Of a stretch of 64,000 bases of DNA, positions 45,412-56,501 are shown one piece after another (the stretch's first letter is position 1; each line of letters starts with the position of its first letter). The stretch lies in the NCBI GenBank assembly GCA_015832175.1, contig WJXW01000016.1, positions 248,001 to 312,000 on the forward strand. Reading direction: 5' to 3'. A model generated the notes under the pieces. That model was not told the origin of the DNA, ran no database searches, and worked only from the letters and a program-made list of their open reading frames with translations. This stretch comes from Paraphaeosphaeria minitans (taxonomy: Eukaryota > Ascomycota > Dothideomycetes > Pleosporales > Didymosphaeriaceae). Both the position numbers and the translations under genes were made by a program.

Positions 45412-48261
45412 ATGGGAGGGCCGACGAGAGCCACGCGCGGACGACATCAGCAACAGCACCCGCAGCTACCACAGCCGAGTTCAAGCACTACAATCCTCGA
45501 CGAATCCATTGGCGAGCTCTTGGGTGATGAGATCGGATACGCTACGCCCCAAAAGACCGAAACTGCATCCCCTCGTAGGGAGCGCTCGCGGCTGAGTCAG
45601 TCTTCAGAACCGCTGTCCATTCGACAGCCCACTAGTATGTACTTCCACAAACTCTTCTTTGCATCGCTGACCTTTTGGATGGCGATGGACGTGACAGTTC
45701 CACCGCGACGCTGTGTAGCGAGTCCGATCCTCTCGGCACCCACATGAAAGAGGTGATTACAGTAATCAGCCGCCTCGAAGGGCTGGGCCTGCAACAGCAA
45801 GCTATTCCACTGCCAAAATGTGTGGTTTTGGGGGAGCAGTCGTCCGGCAAGTCGTCTGTGATCGAAGCCATATCTGGCGTGCGCACCCCTCGTGCCGGCG
45901 GCACTTGCACACGCTGTCCGCTGTAAGTCATAGCAAGTCTCGCTGTGGGAAACAAGACACTCATTTTATACAGTTTCATCAAGTTGGAGTGTGCCAACGA
46001 CCCGCAGGCTGGTTGGCATGCTCGAGTTACCTTACGACTAAGCTATGTATACAAAGGCGTGGCTCGGAATGCGAAGTTTCCCGGATGGGAACCGAACCTC
46101 AACGCCCCAGAAGTTTCTTTTGCCTCGTGTAGCTCCCCAGAAGAGCTCGAAGAGGTCATTGGACGAGCCCAATTGGCTCTTGTACATCCGTTGGAAGATG
46201 CGACGAGGTTCGCCCAGGGCCGAGGCTCCACTCTGAACCCGGAGCAGACCCACAAGGTGAACTTCAGCCCGAACATCGTGTGCATATACCTGTCGGCTCC
46301 AACACTGCCCAATCTATCCTTCTACGACCTGCCTGGTACGTACTTCTGGTTAATCTTCAGCGCCTATCAAATTAATGCCTTCCAGGGATCATCAGTCAGT
46401 CAGAAAACCCAGACGATGTCAAGCTTGTCAAGCAACTCGTGCAAGGTTTCGTTGAGGACGAAGATGCCATCGTCTTGGTGGCTTGCTCTTTGGCTGCCGA
46501 TATAGCCACGTCTATCGCATCCGGATATGCTCGTACCAGGTGGGGTGCTGGAGAGCGATGTATCGGTAAGTTGTCCATGCAGAACAAATGTGACATCATC
46601 TAATGTCTCTAGGTGTGCTCACAAAGCCTGATCTCCTCCCAGCAGGAAGTTCGTACGAGCCGCTACAGAAGGTGTTGAGCAACGTCGAGCTTAAGTTCGG
46701 CCACGGGTACTTCGTTGTAAAGAATCCCGACCAGGTGATGCTTAATGATCGACTTGCGCATCGCGAAGCACGAATGCAGGAAAAGCACTTTTTCACAACC
46801 CAGCACCCTTGGTGCACCAATCTACAGTCCCACAGTGGACGTTTCGGGACTGCAAATTTGCAACAGTTCCTCTCTGAGAAGCTGGCTGGTCAGATGGTGA
46901 AGGCGCTTCCAGAGATCTACGAGCAGGTTCAGCTGCGCCTGAATGACGTCGAGGCAAAGCTCAAGCTAATACCCGAGCCACCACCAGACCATGGAGCCAC
47001 TAGAATCATCATGGATATGATCAAGTCGTTCTCTGAGCACGTTCAGAAAGAAGTGGAGGGGGCCTATCCTTGCAAAGACTGGAGAAACTGCTGGAAATCC
47101 TTGCGCGAGGTGTTTTTCGAAGGTCTTGACGCCATGAGACCGACTATGATGAGGCGCGGTCAGCAGGATCTCGGCCTTTACACCTCCGCGGGCAGATCTT
47201 CCGACGATCCTCTCTGTCTGTCAGATGGAGACGACGACGACGATGAGCTCAGGAGGTACAGCGCGCTCCCGGAGACACCGCCAAACAAGCGCAAGCTTGA
47301 GCATGCAACACCTGGGCCTACGTCAAACAAAAAGAGTCGCTTCTCCGTGCCGCCGATGCCGACTCCCAGCAAGATACGTCCTGTTCACGGGGTGGACTAC
47401 AATGGCAAGCGCAAGGTTTTTCAATTGGACGAGGTCTGTGAGCACTTGAGTGCCAACTCGCAGTCAAAGATACCAGGGCATATTGAACCCAAAGTTGTCG
47501 AAGATTTGATCAAGCAGACTATTGCTTATTGGAGTGTTCCTATGGGCAAACTCTTCACCGACCTAGAAGTCGAGCTTAAGACCTTCTTCCGCTTAAGCTT
47601 TGAGAGACACTTCCAGCCGCGAAGGGACACAAGTCTTTACACTGAGGCCTGGCAGATTGTGGAGAACATCCTGGATACTAGTTTGGTGGAACAGCGGACG
47701 ATGGCCAGCGACACTTTCAACGATGAGATTGAAGGCCCGTACACGTTTCACAACGCCATCTTTAACAGCGAGAAGAACTTGATGCGTGAGAAGTACCGCA
47801 ACGCGCGTTTTGATACTCGCCTTAAGATTTACATGGAGATGGCAAATGCTGCTGGTCAAGATAAAGTTAGCAAGGAGAAGATACTCAAGAACGAGAGTCT
47901 CTGCAACCGACTTAAAGAGGAGCCGTACGAGGTCGAGATTGATGTTGTGGCCCAGATCACCAGCTACTATGTGCTCGCTGTTCGTCGCTTCCACGATTCT
48001 ATCTGCATGCGCGTGGAGTCAAAGTTCTTCACACGCCTGCGATTGAGACTGCACGACGAGATGGAGGAGACGCTGGGTATACACGATAAAGACGGTACCC
48101 ACAAAGCTAAGACACTTCTCGCAGAGCCATTGCAGCATGCGGCGCGACGCAAGCAGCTTTTGACCATGAGGGATGCGCTTGTTCAAGGACGGCGTGAACT
48201 TGATGCGTTATACGAGAAGCACGGCAATAAGATCGCTGCTTCCCAAGGCACGCACGGCTAG
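45412..48261 (+). CDS. dynamin-family GTPase (Mx/Drp-like)
   Basis: Large GTPase that self-assembles on membranes or other targets. Five exons: 45412-45638, 45698-45922, 45974-46335, 46386-46565 and 46613-48261, giving 880 aa. It has a P-loop GEQSSGKS (residues 121-128), the switch I region PRAGGTCTRCPL, switch II DLPG, and the G4 motif TKPD. Stalk (middle) helices follow, and a C-terminal GED-like region (ITSYYVLAVRRFHDSICMRVESKFF...). An acidic, Ser-rich insertion with KRKLEH basic clusters sits near the middle, where a variable loop lies in relatives. There is no PH or proline-rich domain, as in Mx-like fungal proteins. The first intron uses GTACTT, because the neighbouring GTATGT is out of phase, so that boundary is the least sure. 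Confidence 0.9.
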
Positions 48262-49046
48262 CATTCGAATTGCGGGTAGGTGGTCCTTGGAATGACCTCG
48301 ACAATCGCTCCATGCGGGAGCTGCGGAGATGCCAAAGACTCCTTTGTTTTCTGTCTCTTTTCTTTTCATAATTGGGCTGTGGGGTTGTCTGTATCTCCCA
48401 CGAAGATGTCGTTTTCTTAATGCGTTCACAAGAAAAAGGTGGCGACGCACGAGTTCTGATCCTGCGTGGATTCTTCATTCGGGACGGTCATGCCAAGGTT
48501 GACAGTGTCTGGAAGCGTTTTGGCAACGACCGTCACTTTGCGTGCCCACCACACCGTGAAGACGGCGTTGTAGCTCTCGGTATCGAGTTTGTGACTCGGT
48601 TTCGATCCTGGATATGTACGTAGCTTGAGCATATTTAGTCGCAATACATCTGGCACTCTGCCTGTCCAGCTTGCTAGACATCCCTGACCACGTAAAATGC
48701 AGCAAACCAAGTGTCGTCTACCCTCCATCCACCTGTCCGTAACTGCAAAACCACGCCGTCGTTTAAGTTAGGTTGATGATCACACGCTCTGAACGTGCCG
48801 AGGCTCTCTGCATACCCCAACTCCACACTAGTTGATCGCCATCCTCAGCTGCGTCTGGTACTGCGGCAGGACCGCGTCCGACTCTCCACGCTGTGCGACA
48901 CATGGCGAAGCTCACCTCGAGCTAACGAGCATAGATCCCAAATCTCAGCCCTAGTTCCAGCTCCGGTAGTCATCTTGACGACCTGATACTCCCGCGCCCA
49001 CCACCGTGGAGCCGTTGTAGGTACGACCACGTACCTCTTCCTCCCC
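48262..49046. other. intergenic
   Basis: About 780 bp between the dynamin-family stop and the alpha/beta hydrolase start, both on the plus strand. Short ORFs carry no domain. It probably holds a 3' end and a promoter. Confidence 0.45.
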
Positions 49047-50207
49047 ATGGCCGCCCTCGCCCACGTCCTCGCGACACAGCCCTTCAAAACCCTCTACGTC
49101 GTCGTCGCGCTCGTCGCCAACCTCGTCAAGTTCCCCTTCTGGATCGCAAAGTACGCGCTCGTGCGCCAACACCCCGCATGGAGCTTCCGCCAGGCGCTCG
49201 CGCTGCGCGTCTCGCGCGCCTTCATCTCCATCGTGTCGGTGGCCCGGATGCGCACGCCGCTGCCTCTCGTGCCGGGCAAGGAAGGCGCGCGGTTCGCGGT
49301 GATTGAGCACAGGGCTGAAGACGCGGACAAGTTCAAGGGGCCGATGCTGGCGAACGCGCAAACAGTGCAGCCCGGCGACGTCGGCGCGACGTGGTATCCC
49401 GCGCGGCTGGCGGCAGAAGATGTGGCGGCGGACACGCGGGTGCTTCTGCACATGCACGGCGGGGCGTACGTCGTCGGGGACGGCCGCACCAAGGCGTCCG
49501 GATTTCTGGCGCGCAGCCTGCTGAAGCACACGCCTGCGACTCACGTCCTGTGCCCGCAATACCGCCTGTCGACGCTGCCGGCGGGCCCCTCGTCGAACCC
49601 GTTCCCCGCCGCGCTGCAGGACGCGCTGACGGCGTACCTCTTCGTGCTGCGCGAGCTCAAAGTGCCGGCTGAGAGGGTCGTCCTAGGCGGCGACTCGGCA
49701 GGCGCAAACTGCGCCATTGCCCTGCTGCGCTACATCGATGCGTATGGTGGCGAGCTCGACATACCGCCGCCCGGCGCCGCACTCCTGTGGAGTCCCTGGG
49801 TCAATCCCACCGACGGGGACATGTCGTTCGTGCAGACGAACCCGCACTATGCATCCGATTACATTGCGCCGGCCTTCACGACGTGGGGCGTGTGCGCGTT
49901 CGCGGGGCAGGATCCGCCGCTGGCAGGGCCGAGCATCATCGCGAGCAACCCGTACGCAAATGCAAAGGTGGGTGGGTTTCGGACGCCAGCGCCGCTGTAT
50001 GTCAACGTGGGTGGGGCGGAGGTGCTGTACTTTGATGGGAAGGAGTGGGTGGAGATGATGAGGAAGGAGGGGAACGAGGTGCATCTCGATATGACCGAGG
50101 GCGTTTGCCATGATTTGTTCATGGTTGCGAGGCTCGTTGGCATGGAGGAGAAGGCGACCGAGATGGCGAAGAGTGCTGGCGAGTGGCTGAAAGGGGTGGG
50201 AAGGTAG
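49047..50207 (+). CDS. alpha/beta hydrolase (hormone-sensitive-lipase family), membrane-anchored
   Basis: A 386-residue intronless ester/amide hydrolase. An N-terminal hydrophobic segment (TLYVVVALVANLVKFPFWI) suggests an ER or membrane anchor. HMHGGAYV (residues 136-142) is the HGG oxyanion motif. GGDSAGAN holds the nucleophile Ser217. The acid is probably in GGAEVLYFDGKEW and the base in EGVCHDLFM. This arrangement fits fungal steryl-acetyl-hydrolase/lipase-like enzymes, including yeast Say1, though the substrate is not deducible. The gene is GC-rich with strong C/G third positions. It ends 171 bp from the stop of ARG1, which is convergent. Confidence 0.92.
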   Translation: MAALAHVLATQPFKTLYVVVALVANLVKFPFWIAKYALVRQHPAWSFRQALALRVSRAFISIVSVARMRTPLPLVPGKEGARFAVIEHRAEDADKFKGPMLANAQTVQPGDVGATWYPARLAAEDVAADTRVLLHMHGGAYVVGDGRTKASGFLARSLLKHTPATHVLCPQYRLSTLPAGPSSNPFPAALQDALTAYLFVLRELKVPAERVVLGGDSAGANCAIALLRYIDAYGGELDIPPPGAALLWSPWVNPTDGDMSFVQTNPHYASDYIAPAFTTWGVCAFAGQDPPLAGPSIIASNPYANAKVGGFRTPAPLYVNVGGAEVLYFDGKEWVEMMRKEGNEVHLDMTEGVCHDLFMVARLVGMEEKATEMAKSAGEWLKGVGR

Positions 50208-50378
50208 GAGAGAAGGTGGGACGGATATGCATGCGTCATGGGAGAAACCTGTGTATTGTTTAGCAAAGCTTGGCGAGTAGGTAGAATGAAGTGTAAAGGT
50301 ATGAGCACTCCGATATAGAAACTGTTCTACAATAATCCTTTTTTTTTTTTGTTAAACCCGGCGCCACTCCCAAGCCGC

Positions 50379-51921
50379 TTAAGCCTGGTCCCTAATGAAG
50401 TTGTCGCGACCGACGGAGAAGCCGCTCGCACCAGCCTCTAGCTGCTGCAGACCGTACTTCTTCAAGCGGATGCTCTGGATGGCGATGAATCCGGTCGTGT
50501 CCATGGGGCTGAAGTTGTCCAGGGTGTCCATAGACGCCTCCTCCTCGCTGTACAGCTTCTCCGTCTGGCTTGATCGTCCAAGCACATACGTGTTCCCTTT
50601 GTAGAGGCTCAGCCTCACCTCGCCATTGACGCGCTTCTGGCTGAAGAGCAGCGAGTTCTCGACGAACTCGCGCTCGGGGCTGAAGTACATGCCGTTGTAG
50701 AGCTGGTAGCTCCAGCTGTGGGAGACGAACTGGTCGCGGAGGGCGCGGACCTGGGCGTCCATGACAAGACCCTCGAGATCGAGATGGGCGAGGCGGAGGA
50801 TGGTCATGGCGGGAGAGTCGTAGCAGCCACGGGACTTGAGGCCGATGAAGCGGTTCTCGACGATGTCGATGCGGCCGATGCCGTGTGTGAAGCCGACCTT
50901 GTTGAGGAACTCGAAGAGCTCGACGCTGTCGGTGTAGGTCTTGTCGCCGGCCACGACGGCGACCGGGATACCCTTGTCGAACTTGATGGTGATGTTTTGG
51001 GGCTCGTTGGGCGCGTTGAGCGGCGAGTCGGTCATGGTCCACATGTCATCTGGAGGCGACTTGTCGGGGTCTTCGAGGATACCGGCTTCGTAGCTGCAGT
51101 GTGCAAGGTTCGCGTCCATGGACCACGGCTTTGCCTTTGTAGATGTGACGGGGATGTTGTGTTCGGCGGCGTAGTCTAGGAGGTCCTGGCGGCCCTTGAA
51201 CTTGTCGCAAAACTCGGGCAGCCTCCAGGGCGCGATGACCTTGATTGAGGGCTGGAGTGTGTAGCTGTTCCATATCAACACTGCTTGCACGCCAGTTTGC
51301 CGTCTGGGTAAAGATGCACTCACAATGCCAACTCGAATCGCACCTGGTCGTTGCCCTTGCCTGTGCAACCGTGACTCACCCACCCGCACCCTTCGTCCTG
51401 GGCAACCTTGATCTGCGCGCGCGCAATGACGGGGCGAGCCAGACTCGTACCGAGCAGGTAGCGGCCCTCGTAGCTGGCGTTGCACTGGACCGCGCGGAAG
51501 CACAGCTCTTCAACGAATTCCCGGCGAAGGTCGAGGATAACCTAGAACACATAGAATCAGTCTCGCGTTCTATGGACGGTCAGAGGGCCTTGGAAGCAAT
51601 CATACCATCTTCAACGCGCCGATCTTGAGCGCCTTCTTCTCGACCTCGCCCCAGGGCTCATCCTGTCCGACGTTCGCAAGGAAGCACACGACCTCGTAAC
51701 CCTCCTCTGCAATTGCTTAGCCTGCACATCTGCCCAATGGGTTGTGATGCGTACCAATAAGCCATTTCAAGATGGTCGAGGTATCGAGACCGCCTGTGAG
51801 TCGAGGTTAGTCGCGCACCCTCTATCGTCCCACACTCACAAACGTTGTCATGGCAGGACCGACGTTCGACAGGAGACGCTCACGTACCAGAGTAGGCGAG
51901 ACAAACCCTTCCCTTAGTCAT
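50379..51921 (-). CDS. ARG1: argininosuccinate synthase
   Basis: Condenses citrulline and aspartate using ATP, the penultimate step of arginine synthesis, in the cytosol. Five exons (51888-51921, 51755-51793, 51606-51706, 51324-51541, 50379-51264) give 425 aa, the usual fungal size. Splicing assembles the PP-loop motif AYSGGLDTS at residues 9-17, across an intron. It continues with [55 protein letters not shown] and [11 protein letters not shown], and later [25 protein letters not shown]. All phases close. Another plausible frame in this region (50392-51042) is a GC-driven shadow. Confidence 0.97.
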
Positions 51922-52470
51922 TGTGTGGAAATGGGATATATAGCGAAGTTTATTAGGGGTCAATGGCAGGAAGAAGCTTGAAGACTGCAGATACACGGGC
52001 TGTTGGCGGCGGTGGGGCACCTTTTATCTCTCCGCTATCAACAGAGTCACCGCTAGAAAATTTGGTGGTCAAAGCTCCCAACGTTCCGATCTTCGGCTTA
52101 GTTGCTGGCGCCGTACCCCCGGTCCTCCACGTCGTAAAGCGCACGGGGTGCATCGCAAAATGTTCTCAGTGGGTTGGTCAATCAATCGTTGTCTTGTTGA
52201 TATCTCGAGATATGCATTGTTGATTGGTATCGTAATGAAATGGTCAACGTCGCCGAAGCCGAAAGGGAAACACCTCCTATGCATCTAAAAGGATCCAAAC
52301 CCCTAGCCAACGCCGTGCATGCCATGTTCGCATCAATCAAGTGTACAACCCATCCAATATAGACAAAAAGGTATGTAAAACCAGCACCCACAGAATCCCG
52401 TGGTTTACGCAAACCGGTCAGCAAACCAAAGGAGCAGGAACCAGCATATAGATAGTAGGACGGGTGGGTT
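51922..52470. other. intergenic
   Basis: About 550 bp between the start of ARG1 and the stop of the deubiquitinase gene, both on the minus strand. It should include the ARG1 promoter. No general amino-acid-control site (TGACTC) stood out on reading; I did not search it exhaustively. Confidence 0.4.
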
Positions 52471-55400
52471 TTAGATGCCACCAGCGACTCGTTCTCGCTG
52501 GTAAAACACGACATAGGCCTTCTCACGGTCTTCCGACGAGATCTGCGACGGCTCAAAGTCTCGTATGCGGTCGTCGTTAAAGTTCCGCCAACAACCCTTC
52601 GCTTGGTCTTTTGCGATGGCTGTGTAATGTCCGCTACCCAGCGTCGCACCGTGATGGAAAATGATTGCATACGCGTTGTACATATAAGGCGGATTCATCG
52701 CAGGGTCCGTTTTCAACTGGGGCAGCAGGTCATTGGCTTGTGCGTGAGTAGCACGCGCTCTTGCTTCGCCTTCGGGTGTGATGGGTGGCTCCATGAAGGG
52801 TCCCATGTCCAGACCCTGCAGCGGGAAGTGCACCGAGGTGCGGACCTTTCTCGCGGCTTGGCCGTGCGAGGCGCTGAACCGCTTGAAATGGACAACTAAC
52901 GTGTCTGGTGCTCGTGTGAGCGTTATCTTCTTGGTGGCTTCGCGTCGCTTCTTGCAGCGTGGACACTTCCACGTATCAGACGAATCGAGTGTCTCCACAG
53001 AGCAGTAACTGCGTAAACAATCTCGAATATCGCATGCCCTGTCTTGTCGTATCTCTACGCTAATACTCCAGAAGGCTTCGTAGGTGGTGCTTGTGATGCC
53101 GCACTTCTTGCACGTGAGCTGTGACGCATGCTGTCCAGCGAAAAGGTTTCCAATCAAGGAAGCGTTGCGATGCAAGTACCGATTCCATTCGATCTTGGCA
53201 GCGTATAGTCGCGGGAGTTGTTCGCGGGCCATCTCCATCTCTTCGGTCAGATCGCGAAGCGGAGCCTTATTATATACGGTGTTTAAATCTTCATGCATCA
53301 TGTCGAGGACGAATTCCAGAAACTCTTTTGCATCTTGCTGCTCGTCAAGTTGCCAGGTTTGGTTAAATCGCCCGCATACTTTCTGCGTCGCTGGTCAGTG
53401 TCATGTTTTGTGAACTATATCGAGAGAGGGCTTACCCGAAATGTGGATGGCCGAATGGCGGAAGTGTCACCTTTGTACAAATTCGAGAGCAGCGTGGCGT
53501 AGGCTTCGGGGAGAATACCTTCGGTGCCCTTCCAGTTGCGCTTCTGCAGATATTCCGCATACCGCCCACTAAGAAACCAATTGGTGAGATTAGGATTGGC
53601 ACTCAGACACTGAACCACCGAGTTCATGTAGCAGGTTACGCCGAAATTCATCAGACCAGTCCTGTGAAGACGATTTGATGCACCGCGGCCACTTGACACA
53701 TATACCGGCGGTTGACTACCGCTTGACTGGCGAGTAAGCTGCCGTTCGTGAACTCCCGTATAGCTAGGCCTAGGAACAGATGGCGCCGGTCGTGATGGCG
53801 CAGAAGGTAACGGAGACTGCACATATGGGCTCGCTTGTTGCGGTCGTGATGGAGGGTACACCATCGATTGTTGGTCTTCCAAGTCTGGGTATCTCCGCAA
53901 GAAGTCCTCGGTCGTCCGATACATGGGCGATTCAGCTTCGTCCTCATCGTCCTCTTGAGGAGGCTGCTCTACGACAGCCCGTCCCCGTCTCGCTTCTTCT
54001 AGCAACCTGTTTTGTTCGTCTAAATCCATTGGCGTGTAGTCGCGCCGCCCTGAAGTCTTTCGGCTCTGTGTCAAAAGACGTGTTGGACGGGGCGCGCGTC
54101 TTAATGGTCGCGTTCTTGTATGCCCGCTAGCGACCAACGCTGCGGTCGATGTCATCTTTAGCGCTTGAGTGCCAACCAATTCCGCCCAGGCATCGATACC
54201 TCCCATCAAGAAAATAGGCGGCCGTTGCAGGGGCTTGTCATCGTTGAATTCGTGTAAAGTCTCGTACATTTGCTTTAGCGGCCGTTCGCGTTCATTCAGG
54301 TTATATCTGTTATGGAACGAGTTTGTTTTTGTGGACTCATCATAGTAGACGACCAGGTCAAACTCATGACGCCGCTCGAACAAAGCCAATTCTTCATCAG
54401 GCGAAATTACCAGTCGGTCCTGAAGCTGTTCGGCAGAGAAACCATCTTGGAGACTGGCTGGCTCTATACACATGATAGTGTGAATAAAGATGTGGCCTGC
54501 ATCGAACTCTTCCCTGCTCCTGACATCGATCAAGAGAACGTTGTACATCCGGATGTAGTCATACAGCTTTTCGGCAGTAATTTGGCTCTCCGCGGGCTTA
54601 GTCACGGACTTTCTTCTCAATGAGAAATCTCCTGACGCATTGGCGGGTGCTGGAAAGTAGCTGTCGGACTGTCCATTCGCGTTGGGTGCTTGGTACGATG
54701 CGCTAGAGGCAATAGAGTTGTTGCGGCCGCCCGTGCCGACCATGCTCCTAGGTGTACTGCGTGGAGGGTTGATGTTGCCAGGCAGAGAAAGGTTGCGCGC
54801 GGGGCTGTAGGTAGGGCTTGGTTCTTTCGGCAGGGATGCTGCCCACTGCGTATTGAGCGCTATCGGGGGTGGAGGTGGAAGATGGATTGGCGGAGGAATT
54901 TCACGTTGGCCTCGAGGATGGGATGAGTAGTCTGAAGGCGAGGGCATCTTCACCGAGAGGTCCATGCTTGAGCGTCCAGAAGACGTATCAATTGGTGCAG
55001 CAGCACCTCTGAGCTTTGCGAATCGTTCGCTTAGGTCATTGACGGTTACGCCATTGACAGAAGAAGTGCTCTGGTGAACAGCGCGACCATGCAACGAATG
55101 AGGTTTTGGCTGAACGGGCGGCTTTCGCCTTGGGGATTCTAACGGGACTGCTGGGGCTGAGCGACCAATTGGCGGGCCTGGGGGCACGTCAGGAAGCATC
55201 AGCTCATCGTCACGTCGGGCGCGGATACCGTTGGACTGTTGAAGCTCAGAATCGCATCTTCGCAAGAAAGTTGAGGTCAAGCATACCGAAGTGGGGCGCG
55301 AAGAGGGCTGTGAAGGCAGATGATGGGCACTATTTCGTTTATTGTCGTTGGTGATGATGTTCTTGATATTCGTGAATCTGTCCTCATTCGCCCCGACTTC

Positions 55401-55840
55401 CTGCTTTGGTGAGTTCGGCGCGCAAAGGTATGGCATGGAAGGCACCGTACGGACCTTGAGGACCTGATTGAAGTCTCGATGCAACTGACCGCGGGTGGTC
55501 TCGACGCGGTCATAATAGTCTCTGTGGCGTGGGATGACGTCGACAACAAGCTTGTAGGCAACAAGATAGTCCCAGAAAGCAGCAGCGGGTGACTGACGGC
55601 CCTGGACTGATGTCACGGCCTGGTTCATGTGGTATCTTGCTTGTTCAAGAAGATGGCCAATCTGTACGCGCTCAGCACGGCGCTGGGGAGGAAGCACGGT
55701 CTACCTACCGTCAAGCTTCTCATCTCATTCGCCTTTTCGGTCGCAGAGGCGGTGATTTCGGCAATGAGTGGGAAGGGTCCGCCAGCACCACCCGCATTGC
55801 TGCCCCTCCAGCCATCTGCACCATGGCCCGAGCCGTTCAT
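52471..55840 (-). CDS. DOA4: ubiquitin carboxyl-terminal hydrolase, Doa4/Ubp4 type (rhodanese + USP)
   Basis: Cysteine protease that removes ubiquitin from cargo at endosomes before sorting into multivesicular bodies. Exons: 55709-55840, 55455-55661, 55287-55400, 53436-55235, 52471-53382 (1054 aa). Introns at 55401-55454 and 55236-55286 are multiples of three without stops, so the genomic frame stays open through them; I infer them from donor/acceptor signals and homology continuity (QVLK-EVGANEDRF; RPTS-SNGIRAR). An N-terminal helical, MIT-like region is followed by a Pro-rich linker and a rhodanese-like domain (VLLIDVRSREEFDAGHI). The USP domain has MNFGVTCYMNS (Cys about 686), DEQQDAKEFL, four zinc-ligand cysteines and GSGHYTAIAK (His). 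The ATG at 55840 is the first plausible one. Confidence 0.9.
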
Positions 55841-56501
55841 AGCATATGAGGGGCGCAGACCTGGTGGAGGCAAGGGAGCAGCTGCACTCACAACCGCAGC
55901 CTATGCGCACGGCCCGTCTCGCATGGTCGGGGCGCTCTCGGGGGTGAAGCGGTGCGCCGTTGTACGTATCGGCCTGGAGCAGCGGGCGGGGAAGACGTGG
56001 GCGGGCTGGCAGGCTGCGTGCGGGACCTCGAGTGGCGGTAGCGGACAGTGGGCTTCGCAGATGGGCGAGAATGGAGACAGGGAGGGACGGGAGGCAGCGA
56101 GTGTTGTCGGCGGCAAGCTGTGATGGCTATGGTGGCAGTGGTGGTGGTGGTGGCAGGGCCGCTTGATTACGTCGCTGCCAAGATGGACTCAGCGTAGGTA
56201 GCCAACAGTGCCTAAGGACAGCTCCAAGCTGCCTCCAGGCACAACACACACAGACACCCACACCCACACCCACACTTACACCCACAGACACCCACACCCA
56301 CACTTACACCTACACCCACACTTACACCTAAACCCACCCACACCCACCCACCTACACCCCCACCCACACTTACACTTACACTTACACCCTTCCCCCGTCG
56401 TCCGGTCGACAGATACATGCCACGGCCGCTGCACGGCAACCCCACGGCCCACCCTCGACGAGTCACGACGGCACTGCTCGCGCGCCCGCTTCTCGGCAGC
56501 C
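55841..56501. promoter_or_regulatory. shared divergent promoter of the Doa4-type gene and VPS27
   Basis: This 661-bp stretch separates the start codons of two endosomal-sorting genes read in opposite directions. Its right third is the CCCACA-rich array. The left part is GC-rich with GGTGGT repeats near 56135-56156. No separate gene is supported; ORFs here are low-complexity readings. Confidence 0.6.
56241..56388 (+). repeat. CCCACA/TTACAC-type C-rich array (telomere-like)
   Basis: About 150 bp of degenerate CCCACA, CCCACCCA and CTTACA units on the plus strand, with all guanines on the other strand. It resembles irregular C1-3A telomeric DNA of budding yeast, not the regular TTAGGG of filamentous fungi. 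It ends about 110 bp before the VPS27 start codon. Confidence 0.85.

Noticed and set aside
50392..51042. 216-codon minus ORF inside ARG1
   Set aside because: A GC-driven shadow frame, Arg/Pro-rich, fully inside the last ARG1 exon.
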